A stretch of DNA of 64,000 nucleotides from Candidatus Competibacteraceae bacterium (lineage in GTDB: Bacteria > Pseudomonadota > Gammaproteobacteria > Competibacterales > Competibacteraceae), in NCBI GenBank assembly GCA_016713505.1, contig JADJPA010000001.1, positions 1,302,001 through 1,366,000 on the forward strand, in the 5' to 3' direction. The notes under the pieces are model-generated. The model was not told the origin of the DNA, made no database searches, and was given only the letters and a program-made list of their open reading frames with translations. The translations under genes and the position numbers were made by a program. Below, one piece after another: positions 1 through 9,713 of this stretch; the stretch's first letter is position 1; every line of letters starts with the position of its first letter.

Positions 1-2
1 AC

Positions 3-134
3 AATGCCCGGGCCGCGTTATTATTTCGTGCCTCGAAAGGCCGGCTGGTCAAGGTTTACGGCGAGATCAATCCGTGGGCTCGGGAAATCACCCGCAGGCT
101 GCTTCCGGTCCAGACCGACGAGATAGCGTCCTGA
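3..134 (+). CDS. C-terminal end of an unidentified protein (5' partial)
   Basis: An open frame runs in from the window edge and ends at a TGA at 132-134, giving 43 residues ending in TDEIAS. The composition (many Arg, Leu and Ala, with a basic-aromatic stretch KVYGEINPWARE) looks like real protein, and the other two frames read less naturally. The start lies outside the window. I do not recognise the family from this tail. It is followed by a gap of about 170 bases and then thrC on the same strand. Homoserine dehydrogenase often precedes thrC, but this tail does not resemble the Hom C-terminus I know. Confidence 0.5.
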   Translation, partial: NARAALLFRASKGRLVKVYGEINPWAREITRRLLPVQTDEIAS

Positions 135-301
135 TGGGTTCCCCGGCACGACGGGTGCTCGCGGCCTTATCAGCCATAAAGAGCCTCATTCCCCCCCGTC
201 ACATGCCTTTTTGACCGCCCCGGACTTCGGGTAGCCGGTCGACTGCAACAATGCCTGTTTTGACACTCTCGCCGATGATCGCGACTTCAGAGGATTCCTC
301 G

Positions 302-1711
302 ATGCGTTATGTCAGCACCCGAGGCGGCATGGCCCCCACGACCTTTTCGGATATTTTGCTAGGAGGGTTGGCGCCTGATGGCGGCTTGGCCGTTCCGGCT
401 GCCTATCCCGTTCTGAAGGCGGGAGAGCTAGCCGGCTGGCGCGGTCTTTCCTACTCCGAGCTGGCCTTTGCCATCCTGAGTAAATTCATCGACGATATGC
501 CCTCGGTAACGTTGCGCGAGCTGATCGACAAAACCTATACGAGCACCGTTTTTCGCAGCGTTGACATTACACCCGTGACGCCATTGACCGACGGTGTATG
601 GCTGCTCGGCTTGTCCAACGGCCCGACGCTGGCGTTTAAAGACATCGCCATGCAGTTGCTCGGTCATTTATTCGAGCACGCGCTGCTAAAGTCTGGAGGC
701 GCGCTCAATATTCTGGGCGCGACCTCGGGTGATACCGGCTCCAGCGCCGAATACGCCATGCGCGGCAAGCAGGGCATTCGGGTGTTCATGCTGTCTCCTT
801 ACCAGAAGATGAGCCGGTTTCAGACCGCTCAGATGTTTTCCCTGCAAGATCCCAACATTTTCAACCTCGCCGTGCGCGGTGTGTTCGACGATTGTCAGGA
901 CATCGTCAAAGCGGTCAGCAACGATGCCGCTTTCAAGGCCGACTACGACATCGGCACGGTCAACTCGATCAACTGGGCGCGGGTCGCGGCGCAAATCGTT
1001 TATTACTTTAAAGGCTGGCTGGCCGTCACCAACCGAGACGATCAGGAGGTTTCCTTCGCGGTGCCCTCGGGCAATTTCGGCAACATCTGCGCGGGTTACA
1101 TCGCCAAGTGTATGGGCCTACCCATCCGTCGCTTGATTCTGGCGACCAATGAAAACAACGTGCTCGACGAATTTTTCCGCACCGGCGTCTATCGGGTGCG
1201 CAAAACCCATCAGGTGGCGCAGACCAGCAGCCCGTCGATGGATATTTCCAAAGCGTCCAACTTCGAGCGCTTCGTTTACGACGCGGTCGAACGCGATCCT
1301 GAACGAATTCGCGACCTATGGCGCCAGATCGACAATCAAGGCTATTTCGATCTGTCCGGCACCGACCATTACCGGAGAGTCCAGGAATCCGGCTTCGTCT
1401 CCGGTTGCAGCACCCATCAAGACCGGTTGGATACCATCCGCCGGGTTTATCGGGAATCCGGCCTGATCATCGACACCCATACCGCCGATGGCGTCAAGGT
1501 CGGCTGGGACTACCGCGAGCAAGGCATACCGCTCATCTGCTTGGAAACCGCCCTGCCGGCCAAATTCGAGGATTCCATCGTGGAAGCGCTGGGACGTTCG
1601 CCGCAGCGGCCCACCGGTTATGAAAACCTGGAAACGCTGCCGCAGCGGTTCGAAGTCATGGATGCGGACGCTCGACTGATCAAGGAGTACCTCATCCGGC
1701 AACTCCGTTAA
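302..1711 (+). CDS. thrC: Threonine synthase
   Basis: PLP enzyme that converts O-phospho-L-homoserine to L-threonine in the cytoplasm, the last step of threonine synthesis. The N-terminus MRYVSTRGG is typical of the family. The segment NGPTLAFKD carries the PLP-binding lysine at about residue 113, and the glycine-rich GNFGNICAGY fits the cofactor phosphate cradle. An in-frame ATG exists at 251, but ATG 302 has an AGAGGA ribosome site 8 bases upstream and gives 469 residues, the length I recall for Pseudomonas ThrC. It is the longer type, not the short E. coli form. The next gene is an acyl-CoA ligase 78 bases downstream with its own ribosome site, so co-transcription is possible but not shown. 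Confidence 0.95.
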   Translation: MRYVSTRGGMAPTTFSDILLGGLAPDGGLAVPAAYPVLKAGELAGWRGLSYSELAFAILSKFIDDMPSVTLRELIDKTYTSTVFRSVDITPVTPLTDGVWLLGLSNGPTLAFKDIAMQLLGHLFEHALLKSGGALNILGATSGDTGSSAEYAMRGKQGIRVFMLSPYQKMSRFQTAQMFSLQDPNIFNLAVRGVFDDCQDIVKAVSNDAAFKADYDIGTVNSINWARVAAQIVYYFKGWLAVTNRDDQEVSFAVPSGNFGNICAGYIAKCMGLPIRRLILATNENNVLDEFFRTGVYRVRKTHQVAQTSSPSMDISKASNFERFVYDAVERDPERIRDLWRQIDNQGYFDLSGTDHYRRVQESGFVSGCSTHQDRLDTIRRVYRESGLIIDTHTADGVKVGWDYREQGIPLICLETALPAKFEDSIVEALGRSPQRPTGYENLETLPQRFEVMDADARLIKEYLIRQLR

Positions 1712-1789
1712 ACGGCGGGGCGCTATAGTTGATGGAGCAAGGCTTGCCATAGTCCTATTTCGTTTTGCGACCTCACGAGGAGCACCGCC

Positions 1790-3487
1790 ATGTCCGCAAA
1801 CGTCATCGACCCCACGCCTTTCGCCTACTCCTATCCTCTGCTGATCAAAAACCTGCTACGGAACCCAGTCCGCCAATTCCCCGACCAAGAAATCGTCTAC
1901 AGCAATTTCCAGCGCCAACGTTACCGCGATCTCGGCGAGCGGGTCGGACGGCTGGCCAGCGGCCTGGCGCGATTGGGCGTCAAGCCCGGCGCCACCGTAG
2001 CGGTGATGGACTGGGACAGCCATCGCTACCTGGAATGTTTCTTCGCGGTGCCGATGATGGGCGCGGTGCTGCACACCGTGAACATCAGGCTATCACCCGA
2101 ACAGATTCTCTACACCATCAATCACGCCGAAGACGACGTGATTTTGGTCAACACTGAATTCTTGCCGATCCTGGAAGCCATCCGCGACCGGATCGAACCG
2201 GTCAAGAAGCTAGTCTTGCTCAACGACACCGAGCAAATACCGGCGACCGCTCTCGATCTCAGCACCGACTATGAAACCCTGCTGGCGAGCGGCGACCCCG
2301 CTTATCCCTTCCCGGATTTCTCCGAAGATACCCGCGCCACCACCTTTTACACGACGGGCACCACCGGCTTGCCCAAGGGGGTGTACTTCAGCCACCGCCA
2401 GTTGGTGCTGCATACTTTCGGCATACTCGCGGCGCTGATGGGTAACGGGCAGGGTCGCTTCAACCGCGACGACGTGTACTTGCCGCTCACCCCGATGTTT
2501 CACGTTCACGCTTGGGGCGTTCCCTACGTCGCGACCACTCTCGGCGTCAAGCAGGTGTATCCAGGCCGCTATGTGCCGGAGCACCTGCTGCGGCTGATCG
2601 AGCGAGAAAAAGCGACCTTTTCCCACTGCGTGCCGACTATCCTGCAACTGCTACTGGCCAGCCCGGTCGTGGATGACGTGGATTTGTCGCGCTGGAAGGT
2701 CATTATCGGTGGCGCGGCGCTGCCGCAGGCCCTGGCCCGACAGGCGCGAGCGCGGGGCGTGGACGTGTTTACCGCTTACGGCATGTCGGAGACCTGTCCG
2801 ATCCTGACTTTGGCGCAATTAAAACCGCACATGGCGGATTGGGACGAGGAGCGGCAACTGGACATTCGCTGCAAGACCGGCTTGCCCATTCCCCTGGTCG
2901 AGCTGCGGATCGTGGACGAACAAATGAACGATCTACCGCACGATGGCAAGACACCGGGCGAGGTGGTGGTGCGCTCGCCCTGGCTGACCCAAGGCTACCT
3001 CAAGGACCCTCAGAATTCCGAACAGCTCTGGCGCGGCGGTTACCTGCATACCGGCGACATCGGCGTCATCGACCAAGAAGGCTATCTCAAGATCACCGAC
3101 CGCCTGAAAGATGTCATCAAGACCGGTGGAGAATGGCTCTCCTCATTGGAGTTGGAAGATTTAATCCTCAAACATCCAGCAGCGGCCGAAACGGCGGTGA
3201 TCGGCATTCCCGATGCGACATGGGGGGAGCGACCGCTAGCCTTGGTGGTGCTCAAACGCGCCGGGGCCGAAGCATGCGATGAAACGGCTTTTCGCGACTG
3301 GCTCAAGGGGTTCGCCGACAAGGGCGTCATTCCCAAGTGGGCTGTTCCCGACCGCGTGCTATTCGTGGAAGCCCTCCCGAAAACCAGCGTGGGCAAGCTG
3401 GACAAGAAAGCCCTGCGAGGGCAGTACCAGCAAACGGCCCAACTCGACCGAGCTGTCGGGGAATCAAATTCAGCTCAAGAGGACTAA
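1790..3487 (+). CDS. Fatty acyl-CoA ligase (AMP-forming, AlkK-like)
   Basis: Member of the adenylate-forming (ANL) superfamily that activates a carboxylic acid to an acyl-AMP and then to the CoA thioester. The P-loop-like motif TTFYTTGTTGLPKGV is at about residues 184-198. YGMSETCP, the aspartate motif YLHTGDIG and the C-terminal catalytic lysine region KTSVGKLDKK follow in the usual order. The 565-residue length and the N-terminus resemble medium- and long-chain acyl-CoA ligases of the AlkK/FadD3 group. It has no signal peptide and should be cytoplasmic. The ribosome site GAGGAG lies just before ATG 1790. Chain length cannot be read from sequence; cinnamate- or other aryl-CoA ligase activity is an alternative. 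Confidence 0.85.
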   Translation: MSANVIDPTPFAYSYPLLIKNLLRNPVRQFPDQEIVYSNFQRQRYRDLGERVGRLASGLARLGVKPGATVAVMDWDSHRYLECFFAVPMMGAVLHTVNIRLSPEQILYTINHAEDDVILVNTEFLPILEAIRDRIEPVKKLVLLNDTEQIPATALDLSTDYETLLASGDPAYPFPDFSEDTRATTFYTTGTTGLPKGVYFSHRQLVLHTFGILAALMGNGQGRFNRDDVYLPLTPMFHVHAWGVPYVATTLGVKQVYPGRYVPEHLLRLIEREKATFSHCVPTILQLLLASPVVDDVDLSRWKVIIGGAALPQALARQARARGVDVFTAYGMSETCPILTLAQLKPHMADWDEERQLDIRCKTGLPIPLVELRIVDEQMNDLPHDGKTPGEVVVRSPWLTQGYLKDPQNSEQLWRGGYLHTGDIGVIDQEGYLKITDRLKDVIKTGGEWLSSLELEDLILKHPAAAETAVIGIPDATWGERPLALVVLKRAGAEACDETAFRDWLKGFADKGVIPKWAVPDRVLFVEALPKTSVGKLDKKALRGQYQQTAQLDRAVGESNSAQED

Positions 3488-3559
3488 GCCTAAGATTCAA
3501 CCTACCGGAGCGATTGAAGCCTCCTTTAGATGGCACGAACAGAGCAGGAGAATGTAGTA

Positions 3560-4138
3560 ATGACAAAACGACCCAATCCGAGCCTGTTGGTTTTGGCGCT
3601 GGCGGCAACCGTCGGTTTACCGGCTTTGGTCAACGCCCAACAAACCGCGAGTCCTCCCCCGGTTCAGCGTGCGGTGGAGCCAGCCACAGCGCCTCGCGCC
3701 CCCGCTCAAGCGCAGGACCAGCCAGAGAATGCGTTGTCTTCGGATCGGGCAGCTCCAGCCGCTGCTGAACCCGAGGGCAAGGGCTGGTTGCCACCCGGCG
3801 GTTCGGTGCAGGTCAAAACCTCCGATCAGGGAATTCGCTATGCATCGGGCGGCGTCGGCGAGAGCGAGCGCGAGGAACTGCGCGCCATGTCCGATCAATT
3901 CAACGTGCGCGTGATGTCCGCCATGCAGAGCGGGGGCGAATACTTGGCGGACGTACAAGTCAAGATTTTGAATTCGCACGGCGCGACGGTTTTGAGCGCT
4001 ATCTCTAAAGGCCCCTACTTCCTGGCTCAACTGCCGGCCGGCAGCTATACGGTGGAAGCCACGGCACAGGATCAAAGCCAGAAAAAATCAGCGCAAGTTG
4101 GCAAAGGCCAAGCCCAGGTGAACTTCTACTGGCGCTGA
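3560..4138 (+). CDS. Secreted carboxypeptidase-regulatory-like domain protein
   Basis: A 192-residue exported protein of unknown role. The chosen ATG follows an AGGAG site and begins a clear signal peptide (MTKRPNPS, then a hydrophobic core ending LVNAQ). A Pro/Ala/Gln-rich linker to about residue 75 follows. The C-terminal 80 residues (GEYLADVQVKILNS ... GPYFLAQLPAGSYTVEAT) have the pattern of a carboxypeptidase regulatory-like or Cna-B-type beta-sandwich, seen in many periplasmic proteins. An upstream ATG at 3530 would put ten extra residues before the signal and is less likely. The function is unknown. It is convergent with the fimV-like gene downstream. Confidence 0.7.
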   Translation: MTKRPNPSLLVLALAATVGLPALVNAQQTASPPPVQRAVEPATAPRAPAQAQDQPENALSSDRAAPAAAEPEGKGWLPPGGSVQVKTSDQGIRYASGGVGESEREELRAMSDQFNVRVMSAMQSGGEYLADVQVKILNSHGATVLSAISKGPYFLAQLPAGSYTVEATAQDQSQKKSAQVGKGQAQVNFYWR

Positions 4139-4164
4139 GTTCAGGGTTTTTCGCCTTTTCATGA

Positions 4165-4191
4165 CCCCCTCTTGCTGGCGACAGGAGGGGG
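4165..4191. terminator. Weak hairpin between convergent genes
   Basis: A 7 bp GC stem (CCCCCTC with GAGGGGG) with a 13-base loop lies between the ends of two convergent genes. A T-run (4203-4207) follows only after an interruption, so it is at best a modest terminator. Confidence 0.3.
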
Positions 4192-4271
4192 GTTTGAAGG
4201 GGTTTTTATCACCCGTCGATCGTTGATTTTACGCCGGACATAAAACCTTGGCGCCAGTCAGAGCCAGCCCT

Positions 4272-6653
4272 TCAATGGTCAGATATCGGCGTGGCCAGTT
4301 TGGAGGATGTAGTTTCACGGCTGGAATGCTGTTCCAATAACTGCTTCGCCTCCTTGGAACCGGTGTGTTTTACGATTTCCGATAAAGAAGGAATTCGCAG
4401 GATAGCGCCCTCTTTCATTTGATCCATCCTGGATTTGTAAAATGCCTGCGGATTGGCCAGCAGCAATGCTTTCATCATGACATCTTTACCGATACTCGGA
4501 TCGGGCCGAACCTTGGTCGCGATACTCCAAAGCCGTTCGTTGGCGGAAACGGGTCCGTAATGCCCTTCACCTTTATCCGATGCTCCGCCAGCGACAGACC
4601 TGGCGGTCTCCGCGGCGGGTGCGGCATCGGAAGAAGACTCTTTCAAAATGATCGTGCCGATTGATTCGGCCACTAGTGGCATTTTAATGATGCCCTGTGC
4701 TCCCGATAAATAAACGGGTGGACGGAATGCGTTCGACCGCACGCGCTCTTCGAACACCGACAGCAAATTCTCGGCGCGATCCGACGCGGGAAGTAGGAAC
4801 CGTTCCGTAGTGGGTGTTCCGCCGACAGGTGGGTGGGTTGCCGCCGAGAGCGTTGCCGCTTGCTCGCTCGTGGCGACCGAAACGGTCTTGGCATCGGGCT
4901 CGGGCGCTTTCTCAGTCGGAACCGGCTGCGGCTTGGCCCCCACGCCGGAGTACATTCCGCTACCCGTCTCGTTGATTTCGGCAAGCACTGGAGCCTGGGC
5001 GATAATCGCTTCAGGGGCGATTTGAGCTGGAATCGTAAACGCTGGAACCCTTAAGACCGACGCCATCACGTCTGAAGTCGCCAGAAATAGAAGCGGTGTT
5101 GCTGGCACTGGCTGCAATAGCGGCTGGGCAACTGCTGGCATCACGCCAATCGGATTGACGGTAGCGCTTGCCACGGGGTGCTTCGCTGGCATGGCCATTG
5201 TGACCGGGGCGGCAACCTTGAAGGATTCAACACTCGAACCAACCGACGACCGAACCGGCTTCTCATCGGTTTTTGGCTCGGCTACCGCCGCTTTTAACTC
5301 AAGCTCGATGGCTTGCGAAGCTACGGTCGCAAAGTCAGGAGCGGGCTGGAGGAACTCAGACAAGCTAGCGAGCGGCGCTGTTTCAACCGGCATCGGCTCC
5401 AGTGGTGTTGGAAGCGCCAGCGGAAATGCTTGCGGGCTACCGCCGACTGGAGCGGGCTCGGCTCTATTTAAGCCGCTCCCCAACGATTCAGCCGCTGCTT
5501 TGACGGGATCCGCCGCCGTCGCCGTCGCCGTCGCCGTTTTTTCCGCCTCGGCCAGCCGCTTTGCGGCAGCGGACCCGGTAAAATTGGCAATCTCACGCAA
5601 CGTTGGAAGGCGCAGAACGGAACCCACTTTCAAGCTGCTGATGCCCGCCTTGGAAAAAGCGTTCGGGTTGGCTTTATACAACGCTTGCATCATCTGATAA
5701 GGAGTAATTTCGGGATCGGGGCGGACCTTAAGCGCAATTTTCGATAAACCCTCGCCCGCTGCGACAGGCCCGTAAGAATCTCCTGGTTTATACGCTTTGA
5801 CGGGGATCGGTGCCGGCGAAGCCCCAACCACCGCTGGCGGCGATACAGAGGGCTGAACGAGTTTGGGAACGGTCACCGTCGCCACGGTCGGCGGAGTTGG
5901 AACTGGATTGACCGGCGTCGGCATGGGCGCTGGCTCCACGACAGTCGATGGCTCGGATGCAGCAGTACCGGTGATTGCCGTCGGGACTTGCGGCGGAACG
6001 GACGCCGGCGCTGGCGTTGAAGTTTCTGGAGTTGGAACGGGCACCGGCCCGACGGTCGCATCCGCAACAACCACCGGGTCTTGCGCTGGAACGGACGCTG
6101 GAACCGCTGCCAAAGCCGCTGGAGCAGACGCTGGAGCAGACGCTGGAGCAGACGGTGGAACCGCTGGGACCGGGGCCGGGGCCGGCTCGGTGGATGCGGC
6201 AGCGGCCGGCGCTGCATCCAAAACCGTTTTCGTCCGGTCATCGGCCCGCTTGGCCAAACGCTGTACCGGGTCAAGAAATACCGTAAATTCCCGATACGTC
6301 TTGCCACGCGGCCAGCCGAATTCCAGCAACAATCCCAGCGAAGGCTCCCGAACCGGCTGGGTCGAAACCACCTTGACGTAAACTTGTCCTTCCGGATTGT
6401 ATTCAATTGAAAAGACCAGCTTGGCCAGCACAGCGGTCCGTTCGAGGCCGAATTCCTTGAACAGCGGCAATGGAGCCAGTTTCACCGAGATCTTGCTCAA
6501 ATCCTCGGGTACAAGTTTCGGCAGCGGTATTCTGGCGTCGAACAACTGATTCAAGGCGGAATTGACCTGAATTTCGCCGATTTCCAGCGCCAGAGCGCAT
6601 GAAGGCCCCAAGACCCATAAAACCAACCAGCAGCGAAACGATTTGTAAGACAT
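4272..6653 (-). CDS. FimV-like N-terminal domain protein with two LysM-like modules
   Basis: A 793-residue envelope protein. A signal peptide (to about residue 22, ALALEIG) is followed by the FimV N-terminal domain: IQVNSALNQLFDARIPL at about residues 27-45, then a beta-rich stretch to FTVFLDP near 127. Two copies of a LysM-like FimV module follow, both beginning YGPV and containing KVRPDP (near residues 285-350 and 700-765). They are separated by long Pro/Ala/Val-rich linkers. In Pseudomonas and Neisseria, FimV proteins organise poles, type IV pili or twitching. This one lacks an obvious inner-membrane helix and the C-terminal TPR domain of full FimV, so it may be a peptidoglycan-associated paralogue. 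It is a single gene, divergent from the fusion gene at 6810. Confidence 0.75.
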   Translation of the reverse strand: MSYKSFRCWLVLWVLGPSCALALEIGEIQVNSALNQLFDARIPLPKLVPEDLSKISVKLAPLPLFKEFGLERTAVLAKLVFSIEYNPEGQVYVKVVSTQPVREPSLGLLLEFGWPRGKTYREFTVFLDPVQRLAKRADDRTKTVLDAAPAAAASTEPAPAPVPAVPPSAPASAPASAPAALAAVPASVPAQDPVVVADATVGPVPVPTPETSTPAPASVPPQVPTAITGTAASEPSTVVEPAPMPTPVNPVPTPPTVATVTVPKLVQPSVSPPAVVGASPAPIPVKAYKPGDSYGPVAAGEGLSKIALKVRPDPEITPYQMMQALYKANPNAFSKAGISSLKVGSVLRLPTLREIANFTGSAAAKRLAEAEKTATATATAADPVKAAAESLGSGLNRAEPAPVGGSPQAFPLALPTPLEPMPVETAPLASLSEFLQPAPDFATVASQAIELELKAAVAEPKTDEKPVRSSVGSSVESFKVAAPVTMAMPAKHPVASATVNPIGVMPAVAQPLLQPVPATPLLFLATSDVMASVLRVPAFTIPAQIAPEAIIAQAPVLAEINETGSGMYSGVGAKPQPVPTEKAPEPDAKTVSVATSEQAATLSAATHPPVGGTPTTERFLLPASDRAENLLSVFEERVRSNAFRPPVYLSGAQGIIKMPLVAESIGTIILKESSSDAAPAAETARSVAGGASDKGEGHYGPVSANERLWSIATKVRPDPSIGKDVMMKALLLANPQAFYKSRMDQMKEGAILRIPSLSEIVKHTGSKEAKQLLEQHSSRETTSSKLATPISDH

Positions 6654-6809
6654 GAACGGGTTCTCCTGATCGCGTAGCGGCTTGAAAAGTGCGACAGTTT
6701 CCGTCGATATCAGCGCGCTTCAGCAGCCATATTCTAGAATGACAGGTCAAGCCGCCGACAGTCTATTGCTGGCCGCGGCTGTAATTTGCGACACCACCAG
6801 ACGACCATC

Positions 6810-9713
6810 ATGTCCGAAAATGCGGGATTGCCACCACCTGTAATAACCTCGCCAGCTCCCGATTCCGGCGCGGATGCCGCGCTCCAGCTGTTGGGCCTGC
6901 TGCGGGAATTGCTGTTTGAAATTCGTCAATCATCGGAGCGGACCGCGCTAACGCTCGATTTAGACAGCCATTTTGATCGCGATTTGAGTTTGGACAGTCT
7001 GTCGCGCACCGAACTGCTGCGTCGGATCGAAGGCGCGTTTAAAGTGACCGCAAGCGAGCCGATGCTGTTGGCCGACACACCGCGCGCGCTGCTGAATCTG
7101 ATCCGGCAAGCCAAAGGGCAACCTGTTCCGCCGGCCGATCAGGAAGCCGAACTCAGACTGCCGGCCGCTGGCTCGATCACCGCCGGCGAGGACCCCGCCA
7201 GACTCGGGACGCCAGACCGCGCGACGACGCTGGTCGAGATGCTGGAATGGCACGTTCAGCGCCATCCCGAGCGAATAGCCATTCACATCATCGGCAACGA
7301 AGAACGGATCGACACCACCTTCACGTATGCCAGCCTGCATCAGGGGGCAAGCGCGGTGGCGGCCGGGCTGCGCGAGCGCGGGTTGCAACCGCTTCAGACC
7401 GTCGCCATCATGCTGCCCACCAGCGGCGACTACTTTCTGAGCTTTTTCGGCATCCTGCTGGCCGGCGGCGTACCGGTCCCGATCTACCCACCGGTGCGGC
7501 CCTCGCAGATCGAAGAACACTTGCGCCGCCATGCCCGACTGTTGGATAACGCCCAGACCGTAGCGCTGATCACCGTACCCGAAGCCAAACTGGTGGCGCG
7601 GCTCCTGCAAACCCAGGTTGAATCGCTGCGCCATGTCGTCATGACGGCGGAACTCCAGCAGTCCGCCTTTACCTGGACGCCCGGCCACATCCGCGACCGC
7701 GATCTCGCCTTTCTGCAGTACACCTCCGGCAGCACCGGCAACCCCAAAGGCGTCATGCTCACTCATGCTAACCTGCTGGCCAACTTGCGCGCCATGGGCC
7801 AGCGAATAGCAGTCAATTCCAGCGATGTCTTTGTCAGTTGGTTGCCACTTTATCACGACATGGGATTGATCGGCGCCTGTTTGGGCGGGCTGTATCACGC
7901 TTTCCCCTTGGTGGTGATGTCACCGCTTAGCTTTCTGGCTCGACCGGCGGCCTGGCTGCGGGCGATTCACCGCTATCGCGGCACTCTTTCAGCCGCGCCC
8001 AATTTCGCTTACGAACTTTGCGCGCGGGCGATTCAAACCGACGAAATCAAAGGCCTGGACCTCAGTTCGCTGCGGATGCTCTGCAACGGCGCCGAGCCGG
8101 TCATTCCGGCGACGGTGGAGCGGTTCATCGCCCGGTTTGGTCCCTACGGCTTGCGGCCGGACGCGATGGCGCCAGTCTACGGCTTGGCGGAGTGCTCGGT
8201 CGGGCTGGCCTTGCAACCACCGAGACGGGCGCCGGTCTTCGATGCCGTGCAGCGCGATGTTTTCGTCGCCAACGGTTCGGCGCGACCGGCCCGTGCCGAC
8301 GATCCGACCGCTCTCCGCTTTCCCGCTTGCGGCCAGCCGCTACCAAACCATCAAATTCGCATCGTCGACGAGCGCGGTCGTGAATTACCGGAGCGACGCG
8401 AGGGTCGCTTGCAATTCCAGGGACCGTCGGCGACCACCGGTTATTACCGTAACCCCGAAGCGACTCGCAAACTTTTCCCGCACGACGACGGCTGGTTGGA
8501 TTCCGGGGATCGGGCGTATCTTGCCGGGGGCGATGTCTACCTGACCGGCCGGGTCAAGGATTTGATCATTCGCGGCGGCCGAAATCTGTATCCCTACGAG
8601 CTGGAGCAGGCCATCGGAGAAATTCCTGGAATCCGCAAGGGCTGCGTGGCTGTTTTTGCCAGCGGCGACCCGACGACCGGCAGCGAACGGCTGGTGGTGG
8701 TGGCCGAGACCCGCGCCGATCAACCCGAAGTCTTGGCCGATCTGCGCCAGCATATTCAAAGCACCAGCATGGATCTGCTGGGAGTGCCTCCCGACGATGT
8801 CAGGCTAGTAAATCCCCATTCGGTATTGAAAACCTCCAGCGGCAAAATCCGCCGGAGCGCGGTGCGGGATTTATACGAGCGCCAAGCGCTGGGGCGCGGC
8901 GCTCGGGCTTTGTGGTGGCAACTGACCAGGATCGCTCTTGCCAGCGGCCACGCGCAAGCGGGCCGGCTGTGGCGCGGTATGCTGGAGCGTTCTTACGCCG
9001 CTTATGTTTGGCTGCTGTTCGGGCTCCTGGCGCCGGGCACCTGGCTGGGAATCATGGCGCTGCCAAAACCGCAATGGCGTTGGAGGCTGGGACGTTTAGC
9101 GGTTTGGCTCCTGGGGAAACTAACTGGAACCGCGCTGGCGGTACGCGGCTTGGAACACCTGCCGGCGGGCCCCTGCGTGCTGGTGGCCAACCATTCCAGC
9201 TATCTGGATGCTTACGTGCTGATGGTGGCGATTCCACGCCATTTTCATTACGTCGCCAAGCGCGAATTGCTGGACAACGCTTGGATCGGCAAACCGCTGC
9301 AACGGATCGGCACGCTGTTTGTCGAGCGTTTCGACCCGCAACGCAGCGCGACCGAGGCGGGCCAAATCATCGAAGCGGCCCGGTCCGGCAAGTCCCTGGG
9401 TTTCTTCCCGGAAGGGACCTTCACTCGAATGCCGGGCCTGCTCGCTTTCCGCATGGGGGCGTTCGTAGCAGCCGCGCAAGCCGGCACGCCGGTGGTGCCC
9501 ACTATCATCCGCGGAACCCGCTCGATGCTGCGCGCCGGCTCCTGGTTTCCGCGCTGGGGACGCTTGGAAGTGATTCTCGAAGCCCCGATTCAGCCAGATG
9601 GTGACGATTGGTCAGCGGCGGTACGGCTCAAGGATGCGGCGCGAGCCGTCATTTTGCGCCGTTGCGAGGAACCCGACTTAAACGAACCCTACGAGCACCC
9701 GTCGAGCCTCTGA
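6810..9713 (+). CDS. ACP - fatty acyl-AMP ligase - PlsC acyltransferase fusion
   Basis: A 967-residue three-domain protein. Residues about 25-85 form an acyl carrier domain with the phosphopantetheine attachment motif DLSLDSLSR (Ser about 63). Residues about 140-700 form an adenylation domain of the fatty acyl-AMP ligase type, with TSGSTGNPKGV near 305 and TGRVKDLIIRGGRNLYP near the C-terminal hinge. Residues about 760-960 form a PlsC-type acyltransferase after a hydrophobic helix, with NHSSYLD (NHx4D box, about 794-800) and FFPEGTF (about 864). An acyl chain could be adenylated, loaded on the attached ACP and passed to a glycerolipid acceptor, giving a self-contained acyl-recycling or special-lipid enzyme (inference). 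ATG 6810 is preferred over 6786 because the shorter start begins MSENAG without an odd His-rich leader. Confidence 0.85.
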   Translation: MSENAGLPPPVITSPAPDSGADAALQLLGLLRELLFEIRQSSERTALTLDLDSHFDRDLSLDSLSRTELLRRIEGAFKVTASEPMLLADTPRALLNLIRQAKGQPVPPADQEAELRLPAAGSITAGEDPARLGTPDRATTLVEMLEWHVQRHPERIAIHIIGNEERIDTTFTYASLHQGASAVAAGLRERGLQPLQTVAIMLPTSGDYFLSFFGILLAGGVPVPIYPPVRPSQIEEHLRRHARLLDNAQTVALITVPEAKLVARLLQTQVESLRHVVMTAELQQSAFTWTPGHIRDRDLAFLQYTSGSTGNPKGVMLTHANLLANLRAMGQRIAVNSSDVFVSWLPLYHDMGLIGACLGGLYHAFPLVVMSPLSFLARPAAWLRAIHRYRGTLSAAPNFAYELCARAIQTDEIKGLDLSSLRMLCNGAEPVIPATVERFIARFGPYGLRPDAMAPVYGLAECSVGLALQPPRRAPVFDAVQRDVFVANGSARPARADDPTALRFPACGQPLPNHQIRIVDERGRELPERREGRLQFQGPSATTGYYRNPEATRKLFPHDDGWLDSGDRAYLAGGDVYLTGRVKDLIIRGGRNLYPYELEQAIGEIPGIRKGCVAVFASGDPTTGSERLVVVAETRADQPEVLADLRQHIQSTSMDLLGVPPDDVRLVNPHSVLKTSSGKIRRSAVRDLYERQALGRGARALWWQLTRIALASGHAQAGRLWRGMLERSYAAYVWLLFGLLAPGTWLGIMALPKPQWRWRLGRLAVWLLGKLTGTALAVRGLEHLPAGPCVLVANHSSYLDAYVLMVAIPRHFHYVAKRELLDNAWIGKPLQRIGTLFVERFDPQRSATEAGQIIEAARSGKSLGFFPEGTFTRMPGLLAFRMGAFVAAAQAGTPVVPTIIRGTRSMLRAGSWFPRWGRLEVILEAPIQPDGDDWSAAVRLKDAARAVILRRCEEPDLNEPYEHPSSL

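Noticed and set aside
5863..6381. Gly/Thr/Val-rich open frame on the plus strand
   Set aside because: It is the complement of the Pro/Ala-rich linkers of the FimV-like protein.
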